The position numbers and the translations under genes are program-made. Below are positions 11,818-16,679 of a stretch of 16,679 nt of DNA, one piece after another (the stretch's first letter is position 1; every line of letters starts with the position of its first letter). Source of the stretch: CAYLHB01 sp041908795. GTDB taxonomy: Bacteria; Patescibacteriota; Minisyncoccia; Phycocordibacterales; UBA12088. The notes below the pieces were generated by a model. The model was given only the letters and a program-made list of their open reading frames with translations, was not told the DNA's origin and did no database searches. The DNA lies in contig JAYRER010000001.1 in assembly GCA_041908795.1 (NCBI GenBank), positions 1 to 16,679 of the forward strand, written 5' to 3'.

Positions 11818-12570
11818 ATGGAAATAAACGTCGCAAATATGGTCCATGTTAGTACCCCCTCAAATGAGGTGGTAGACCGTATGTTTCGTGCGGGAGCGCA
11901 CTTTGGCTATGCGAAAAGCAGGAGGCACCCGAGCACCAAAAACTTCATATTCGGCCAAAAGAACAAGGTTGAGATCTTCGACCTTGAAAAAACAAGCACT
12001 ATGCTTGCGAGTGCACTTGAGTTTGTTCGTTCCCTTGGACGTGAAAAAAAAGTGCTTTTATTTGTCGGAGGTAAGCCCGAGAGTCACAAGCCTATTCGCC
12101 TTGCCGCAGACACGCTTAGGTTGCCGTATGTCGCAGGCAGGTGGATTGGCGGTACACTCACCAATTGGAGCGAAATCGCACACCGCATCAAGCGACTGGA
12201 AGATCTTAAAGAACAACGCGAACGAGGTGACCTCACAAGGTACACCAAACTTGAGCGTCTTATAATTGATCGAGAAATTACGAAGCTTGAGCTCATGTTT
12301 GGAGGCCTTGTGAGTCTCGCAGGCAAAACCCCTGACGCATTGTTCATTGTTGATCCGAAACGAGAGCACACTGCGGTTCGTGAAGCGACAACACTCAAGC
12401 TTCCCACAATTGCACTCGCTAATAGTGACTGTGACATTACCAATGTCACACACCCCATCTTGGGTAACGATGCCGCGTCGAAGGCCATTGCATTCTATGT
12501 AGAAGAAGTGGCGCGCGCATACCGTGAGGGTCTTGAACAAGCGCCCCTACAGAGTGACTCGAAGAGTTAA
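11818..12570 (+). CDS. rpsB: 30S ribosomal protein S2
   Basis: S2 belongs to the 30S platform/neck and is needed for S1 docking in bacteria that have S1. The 250 residues run through the family landmarks: MFRAGAHFGYAKSRRHPSTK near the start, IFGQKNKVEIFDLEKT, a coiled-coil insert region (about 125-150), YVAGRWIGGTLTNW (100-113), PDALFIVDPKREHTAVREA (about 180-198) and NSDCDITNVTHPI. ATG 11818 is used since it directly follows the strong promoter; ATG 11839 (Met8) is a possible shorter start. No Shine-Dalgarno is seen, consistent with a very short leader. tsf follows after 38 bp, the usual rpsB-tsf pairing. Confidence 0.96.
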   Translation: MEINVANMVHVSTPSNEVVDRMFRAGAHFGYAKSRRHPSTKNFIFGQKNKVEIFDLEKTSTMLASALEFVRSLGREKKVLLFVGGKPESHKPIRLAADTLRLPYVAGRWIGGTLTNWSEIAHRIKRLEDLKEQRERGDLTRYTKLERLIIDREITKLELMFGGLVSLAGKTPDALFIVDPKREHTAVREATTLKLPTIALANSDCDITNVTHPILGNDAASKAIAFYVEEVARAYREGLEQAPLQSDSKS

Positions 12571-12608
12571 CACTTCACACCGCTTTCAATGTGCGGTACC
12601 CTGTACGT

Positions 12609-13193
12609 ATGGTAATCACAACCGAGCTCATTAAAGAATTGCGAGAGCGTACCGGACTTTCCGTCATGGATTGTAAAAAGGCGCTCGAAGAAGTACAGGG
12701 GGACATGGAGAAGGCACTCATAGTGTTGCGAAAAAAATCGAGTGCGGCGGCGGAGAAGAAAATTGGGCGAACACTTGGAGCGGGTACCGTTGCGGCGTAC
12801 GTGCATAGTAGTAAAGACATTGGTGCAATGGTGGCCCTTGCTTGCGAGACGGATTTCGTGGCAAAAAATCCGGATTTTATGTCACTTGCACATGATATCG
12901 CAATGCATGTAGCTGCCGCACACCCTCAATTCAAAACACGCGATGAGGTGAAAAACGAAGATGTCGCGAAGGCCAGAGAAATTTTTGAAGAAGAAGCGAA
13001 GGATAAGCCAGCTGACATGGTTGCAAAAATTGTAGAAGGTAAGCTGTCCAGCTATCTCAAAGAGAAGGTGCTCCTTGAGCAGGAATACATAAAAGATCCA
13101 AGCCATACTATTAAGGACTTGATTGATGCGGCGACGCAAAAATTTGGTGAGCGCGTTGAACTATCTGAATTCGCAAGGTTTTCAACACGATAA
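12609..13193 (+). CDS. tsf: Elongation factor Ts
   Basis: EF-Ts is the nucleotide exchange factor that recycles EF-Tu-GDP. The 194 residues are the short form (as in Thermus) with a UBA-like N-terminal domain (TTELIKELRERTGLSVMDCKKALEE pattern, residues 4-28), the EF-Tu contacting motif TDFVA (about 82-86) and one core subdomain, ending in FGERVELSEF. The start ATG 12609 matches the family N-terminus; the frame's earlier ATG at 12591 adds six unlikely residues. A possible -10 TACCCT (12597-12602) is 6 nt away, so tsf may also have a leaderless message besides rpsB read-through. The next gene starts 2 nt after its stop codon. Confidence 0.96.
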   Translation: MVITTELIKELRERTGLSVMDCKKALEEVQGDMEKALIVLRKKSSAAAEKKIGRTLGAGTVAAYVHSSKDIGAMVALACETDFVAKNPDFMSLAHDIAMHVAAAHPQFKTRDEVKNEDVAKAREIFEEEAKDKPADMVAKIVEGKLSSYLKEKVLLEQEYIKDPSHTIKDLIDAATQKFGERVELSEFARFSTR

Positions 13194-13195
13194 GC

Positions 13196-13603
13196 ATGGT
13201 ACTGGTACTGTTATTCAGTGTTTCGGGCCTTATGCTTGGAGGAATGCTCTTGCTTAAAATGGTGGAGCTCGAGCGTGGAGCGTTATATGGAAAGAATGTG
13301 CGGGCACACCTGGATATGTGTACGATTACTGTAGGTTGCACAATCGAGTACTGGATGAAAGCCGCCGCGCGTTCATTTTCTCGTGATGTTGCTCTGAATA
13401 TTGTCCACGGAATTTCGCTCATGTTACTGCGATCACTTCGGTCAGCCGAGGACGGGCTTGCTAGGCTTATTGTGCGCGTGCGTGCGAAGCGTATGGCACA
13501 ACGAGGGACTGGTTTGAGACTTCGTTTTCAGAATCACAAACTAAGACAAAATCGGTCCGGAACCAGTTTCGTTGATAGTACGGGAGATAGTACGCCGGAG
13601 TAG
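13196..13603 (+). CDS. Small membrane-anchored hypothetical protein
   Basis: I do not recognise this 135-residue protein. It has one N-terminal hydrophobic helix (about 2-22, LVLLFSVSGLMLGGMLLL), then a mixed charged region with a second weakly hydrophobic segment (about 66-78) and a very basic C-terminus (LIVRVRAKRMAQRGTGLRLRF). The topology is probably N-anchored with a basic cytoplasmic tail. The ATG lies 2 nt after the tsf TAA, so it is likely translated by coupling from the rpsB-tsf message. Its last codons and TAG stop lie inside the tRNA-Thr gene (13594-13603), an unusual overlap that would be destroyed when the tRNA is processed; the true functional end may be earlier. Protein-level reality is likely but not certain. 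Confidence 0.68.
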   Translation: MVLVLLFSVSGLMLGGMLLLKMVELERGALYGKNVRAHLDMCTITVGCTIEYWMKAAARSFSRDVALNIVHGISLMLLRSLRSAEDGLARLIVRVRAKRMAQRGTGLRLRFQNHKLRQNRSGTSFVDSTGDSTPE

Positions 13604-13666
13604 CTCAGTTGGTAGAGCAACGGTTTTGTAAACCGTAGGTCGCGAGTTCGAGCCTCGCCTCCGGCT
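13594..13666 (+). tRNA. tRNA-Thr (anticodon TGT)
   Basis: This 73-nt cloverleaf has acceptor stem GCCGGAG/CTCCGGC, D-arm GCTC..GAGC, anticodon stem ACGGT/ACCGT with loop TTTGTAA (anticodon TGT), and T-arm GCGAG-TTCGAGC-CTCGC. The discriminator is T, and no CCA is encoded (CAT follows). It has U36-A37 and so is a natural t6A substrate of the TsaC pathway. It overlaps the end of the preceding gene by 10 nt and ends 7 nt before the next start codon. Confidence 0.96.
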
Positions 13667-13673
13667 CATTTTC

Positions 13674-15230
13674 ATGAAGTACGCACACACGCCATACTTC
13701 CACGTTGCACATGCACGCGACCTCACCGGCCGCGATCGTGTGTTGTTTCGTTTCTTTGAAGCGCTCCCCGGCCTTATATCTTGGGGAACCATCACACTTG
13801 TAATCGTCCTTTCTGCGTGTGCTCCGGTTGCGGCCGCTTATTTCATCATAGCATTCGACCTGTATTGGCTATTAAAGACGATATACTTAGGACTCCATCA
13901 GCGCTACAATTTCCGTAGGATGCGCCACAATATGAAGGTGGACTGGTCCGATCGACTCTCACACCTCAAGTATGAACATTTGTATCATTTAGTTCTCCTT
14001 CCGTACTACAAAGAAAGCGAAGACATTGTGCGAGCAAGCTTGGACTCACTCGCGACCGCAAAGTACGATACATCGCGACTCATAGTGGTACTGGCCTCGG
14101 AAGAGCGAGCCGGCGAAGAAGCAAAGGACATTGGTGTGCGAATGCGTACTCTCTACGGAGACCGTTTTGGTGGCTTCCTTTTGACGTGTCACCCCGACAA
14201 ACTGCCGGGAGAAGTGAAGGGGAAGGGACCCAATATTTCCTACGCGATTGAACAGGCAAGAGTGCACCTTCTTGCTACACAGCATATTCCCTATGAGAAT
14301 GTGCTGGTGTCGGCATTCGATATTGACACCGTGGTCGAACCACAGTACTTCGCATGTCTCGCGTGGCATTTTCTTACCACAGACGAGCCACACAAAGCCT
14401 CATACCAGCCTGTTCCAGTGTACAATAACAATATTTGGGACGCGCCCGCGGTATCTCGTGTCGCTGCTTTTTCAAGTACTTTTTGGCAAATGATCCAGCA
14501 AGAGAGGCCGGAGAAACTAACCACATTCAGCTCACACTCAGTTTCATTTAAAGCGTTGTATGAAGTGGGCTATTGGCAAAAAAACGTTATAAGTGACGAC
14601 AGTCGCATTTTTTGGAACTTATTTTTTGCGAATGACGGCAATTATCGCGTAGTGCCTATCGCGTATCCTGTGTATATGGATGCCAATCTCGCTCCTTCCT
14701 TACTTGGTACACTTCGAAACATTTATAAGCAGCACCTACGGTGGATGTGGGGTGTCGAAAATATTCCCTACATGCTCTTTGGGTTTGTGAAGAACAAAAA
14801 AATCCCGGTGCGTGTCGCGCTTCACCATACCCTCGTACAAATTGAAGGGTTTTGGAGCCTCGCCACGAGTCCGATTATTATTCTATTATTGGGATGGCTC
14901 CCGCTCATCCTTGGTGGTGATGCGTTCAGAGATACCGTCCTTTCCTATAACCTTCCGTACATCACGCGAAACCTCATGATTGTTGCCATGCTCGGCCTTG
15001 TGTTAGCGGCATACATTGCGTTCTCCTTCATGCCCCCTCTTCCCAAACATTTCAAACGGCGTCGTGTGGCGTATGTGGTTGCGGCACTCCAATGGCTCAT
15101 TGTGCCTTTCAGTATTGTTATTTTTGGCGCACTCCCAGGCCTCCACGCGCAAACCCGTCTCATGTTTGGTCGCTACATGGGAGCATTTTGGGTGACCCCC
15201 AAACACCGCACACACGTGTCCACACAATGA
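13674..15230 (+). CDS. Membrane-bound family 2 glycosyltransferase (cellulose-synthase-like)
   Basis: The predicted inner-membrane GT2 enzyme of 518 residues uses an activated sugar to build a cell-surface polysaccharide or glycolipid. Two hydrophobic helices (about 34-50 and 52-73) precede a cytoplasmic GT-A domain starting at YHLVLLPYYKES (104-115), with the metal-binding DxD at 216-218 (AFDIDTV), an acidic ISDDSR (306-311) and the Q-x-x-R-W motif at 353-357 (QHLRWMWG) typical of processive synthases. C-terminal helices lie at about 396-414, 432-452 and 466-489. Substrate cannot be told from sequence. The ATG is 7 nt after the tRNA-Thr gene, so the message is probably freed by tRNA 3' processing, leaving almost no leader. 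The stop overlaps the next start (ATGA). Confidence 0.9.
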   Translation: MKYAHTPYFHVAHARDLTGRDRVLFRFFEALPGLISWGTITLVIVLSACAPVAAAYFIIAFDLYWLLKTIYLGLHQRYNFRRMRHNMKVDWSDRLSHLKYEHLYHLVLLPYYKESEDIVRASLDSLATAKYDTSRLIVVLASEERAGEEAKDIGVRMRTLYGDRFGGFLLTCHPDKLPGEVKGKGPNISYAIEQARVHLLATQHIPYENVLVSAFDIDTVVEPQYFACLAWHFLTTDEPHKASYQPVPVYNNNIWDAPAVSRVAAFSSTFWQMIQQERPEKLTTFSSHSVSFKALYEVGYWQKNVISDDSRIFWNLFFANDGNYRVVPIAYPVYMDANLAPSLLGTLRNIYKQHLRWMWGVENIPYMLFGFVKNKKIPVRVALHHTLVQIEGFWSLATSPIIILLLGWLPLILGGDAFRDTVLSYNLPYITRNLMIVAMLGLVLAAYIAFSFMPPLPKHFKRRRVAYVVAALQWLIVPFSIVIFGALPGLHAQTRLMFGRYMGAFWVTPKHRTHVSTQ

Positions 15231-16216
15231 AACCACTATCCGACAAACTTCGATGGCTTCTCCTCATCGTACTTGGTATTGTGTTTGTGACTGGTACACC
15301 CGTTCTCATCGGCTACAGTAAAGGGTACCGCCTCGGCGATGCACTCAACCTTATTGCAACAGGAGGAATTTTTATTCACAGCGATATCGCAAACACGGAC
15401 GTGTACGTGAACAATGAGTACGTCAAACGCAGTGGTACACTTTTGCGTAATACGCTTATCCAAAACCTTTCTCCGAACGATCTGTACCAAGTCAGGGTAG
15501 AGAAGGAGGGGTATCAGACTTGGAACAAGCGTCTCACTATCGAACCAAACTTAGTTACTGAAGTGCGCGTACTCATGCTACCTGTGCCATCGGCGTTTGT
15601 ATGGACTCCTATTGTTGCCACAACAACCACATCGCTTTCATCATCACGTAAAGCAACCTCGACACTCGAGGTTGCCACATCGTCCGAACACCTTCGCCTT
15701 GCCGAGAGGTTTGAGAACTCCCTCGATCAATTTGAATACGAGGTTGCATCAACAAGCTTCGTCACTGTGCGTGGCGTACGAATTGCAACCACCACCCTAG
15801 TGAGAGAAACGCGCTACCCCGAATGGCTCGAGAGGATCGCCTCTACAACAGGGTTTGAAGGTAAGGAGCAGGTACGCGAGCGCGAGGGTATTGTGGTGTG
15901 GCTCGACGGGGGAGATATTCATGGCACATGGGTACATGAACAAGATGAAACTCCTCCATTTTTCATGTGCACCACAGTCTGCGTGAAAACACTTGTACTA
16001 GACTGGTCAGAGCCATTTTTACAATTTGAGTTTTTCCCTAACAAGAGTGACGTCGTGGTGGTAGGAACAGAAAAAGGAATATTCGCCGTTGAGCTCGATA
16101 CGCGCAGTGAACGTAATGTACACACCATACTCGAGGGAAAAAACTTGCGTTTTCTTCTTGACGGAGATACGCTCACGGTCTTCGATGGCATGACCTTCCG
16201 CGAAACCATCCTTTAA
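15227..16216 (+). CDS. PEGA-domain membrane-anchored protein
   Basis: The 329-residue protein has an N-terminal transmembrane helix (about 10-29) and an outside-facing PEGA domain (about 48-120: GGIFIHSDIANTDVYVNNEY, then YQVRVEKEGYQTWNKRL). PEGA domains are small beta-barrels found on surface proteins and thought to bind cell-surface polymers. Residues 128-150 form a Thr/Ser-rich linker; the rest (to 329) is beta-rich, possibly a partial propeller (VVVVGTEKGIFAVEL, LLDGDTLTVFDG). The ATG overlaps the glycosyltransferase stop by 4 nt (ATGA), so the two are co-translated and may act together in envelope polymer formation or anchoring. A longer open frame upstream lies wholly inside the glycosyltransferase and is not used. 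Confidence 0.87.
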   Translation: MKPLSDKLRWLLLIVLGIVFVTGTPVLIGYSKGYRLGDALNLIATGGIFIHSDIANTDVYVNNEYVKRSGTLLRNTLIQNLSPNDLYQVRVEKEGYQTWNKRLTIEPNLVTEVRVLMLPVPSAFVWTPIVATTTTSLSSSRKATSTLEVATSSEHLRLAERFENSLDQFEYEVASTSFVTVRGVRIATTTLVRETRYPEWLERIASTTGFEGKEQVREREGIVVWLDGGDIHGTWVHEQDETPPFFMCTTVCVKTLVLDWSEPFLQFEFFPNKSDVVVVGTEKGIFAVELDTRSERNVHTILEGKNLRFLLDGDTLTVFDGMTFRETIL

Positions 16217-16384
16217 ATGGTTTTGGATACGAGCTACACATTTTCATTCGATGTAACAAAAACTGATCATCAGCTTATGTCAAGTAATCCAGTATTTCAC
16301 CATTACGTATCATTGCGTATACTAGCAGTGGTGAGTACTGTGGCTTTGAAAATTCATCAGTAGCTACACGACAGTTTCTATACA
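16217..16384. other. Intergenic leader region upstream of pheS
   Basis: No gene is seen in these 168 bp. A -10 TATACT at 16318-16323 with a weak TTTCAC 17 bp upstream gives a probable pheS promoter and a leader of about 55 nt, the longest leader of the window. CTGAT-C-ATCAG (16263-16273) and the palindrome GTAGCTAC (16360-16367) are small symmetric elements. I see no clear T-box or attenuator. Confidence 0.45.
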
Positions 16385-16679
16385 ATGCCTCTCCACCCAC
16401 TCTCAACCGCCATATCACGCATCAACGCAATTTTTTTTGCGCTTGGCTACGAGTTTGCCGAAGGACCCATTATTGAGAGCGAGCACTACAACTTCGATGC
16501 GCTCAACGTCCCACGCGATCACCCCGCGCGAGACATGCAGGATACCTTCTACGTGAAAGGGAGGAGTGAGACGGTACTACGCACGCACACCTCACCTGTG
16601 CAGATTCGCTATATGGAGTCGCACACGCCGCCCATTCGCATCATTGCACCGGGCAGGGTGTACCGTGCGGAGGCAACAG
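16385..16679 (+). CDS. pheS: Phenylalanyl-tRNA synthetase alpha subunit, 5' part (runs off the window)
   Basis: PheS carries the class II catalytic core that forms Phe-tRNA(Phe) with PheT. The visible 98 codons already contain catalytic-domain landmarks: HPLSTAISRINAIFFALGY (4-22), EGPIIE, YNFDALNVPRDHPARDMQDTF (in 34-56), LRTHTSPVQIR (66-76) and APGRVYRAE (88-96), the start of class II motif 2. In most bacteria about 90-100 residues of tRNA-binding coiled coil precede the HPL segment; here HPL begins at residue 4 and the upstream DNA has stops in all useful frames, so the arm is absent. The ATG follows TATACA directly but the real promoter is probably TATACT at 16318. The 3' end lies outside the window. 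Confidence 0.93.
   Translation, partial: MPLHPLSTAISRINAIFFALGYEFAEGPIIESEHYNFDALNVPRDHPARDMQDTFYVKGRSETVLRTHTSPVQIRYMESHTPPIRIIAPGRVYRAEAT

Noticed and set aside
15092..15226. N-terminal extension of the PEGA protein
   Set aside because: It lies entirely inside the glycosyltransferase gene in another frame. The ATGA overlap at 15227 is a typical coupled start.
1..16679. CRISPR array, insertion sequence or prophage
   Set aside because: I saw no regularly spaced repeats, transposase, integrase or phage structural genes. The only mobile-looking trace is the duplicated tRNA-Val end.

Overview
The window looks like a chromosomal segment from a Candidate Phyla Radiation (Patescibacteria) bacterium, most likely of the Parcubacteria group. 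The reasons are the reduced forms of housekeeping proteins (320-residue RF1, 194-residue EF-Ts, a PheS that starts directly at the catalytic domain), tRNAs without an encoded CCA, PEGA and coiled-coil lytic transglycosylase proteins of the type common in that group, and start codons lying only 5-11 bases after a -10 hexamer. The code is standard: TAA, TAG and TGA all end apparently intact genes. The lineage is inferred from gene style, not from a phylogeny.

Layout. 1-226: GC-rich, palindrome-rich non-coding DNA below a tRNA-Val(GAC) gene (227-299, minus). It contains a second copy of the tRNA 3' end. 343-2765: a TsaC/Sua5 tRNA-modification enzyme and a GH13 alpha-amylase ending in a terminator hairpin. 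2911-8525 (all minus): a DNA-damage-response block. In transcription order it holds a small basic protein, a MazG-like pyrophosphatase, LexA, a DnaQ-exonuclease/GIY-YIG-nuclease fusion, a UmuD-like protein with no catalytic dyad, a DUF4395 membrane protein, an AT-rich orphan gene, and a UmuC-type polymerase split by an in-frame TAG. A perfect GAAC-N4-GTTC palindrome (8563-8578), the Gram-positive type of LexA operator, lies at its upstream end. 8732-10192: a secreted coiled-coil lytic transglycosylase. 10240-10452 (minus): a small orphan. 10477-13603: a translation cluster, rpmE, prfA, rpsB and tsf, plus a small membrane protein. 13594-16216: tRNA-Thr(UGU), a membrane GT2 glycosyltransferase and a PEGA protein, packed almost without gaps. 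16385-end: the start of pheS.

The most notable part is the damage-response block. It gathers a LexA that looks fully active, nucleotide-pool cleaning, a Cho-like nuclease fusion and a UmuD/UmuC pair in which UmuD cannot self-cleave by the usual mechanism and UmuC is interrupted. Either this is a decaying SOS mutagenesis operon, or UmuD here is a structural partner only. The remaining genes are ordinary housekeeping and envelope functions.
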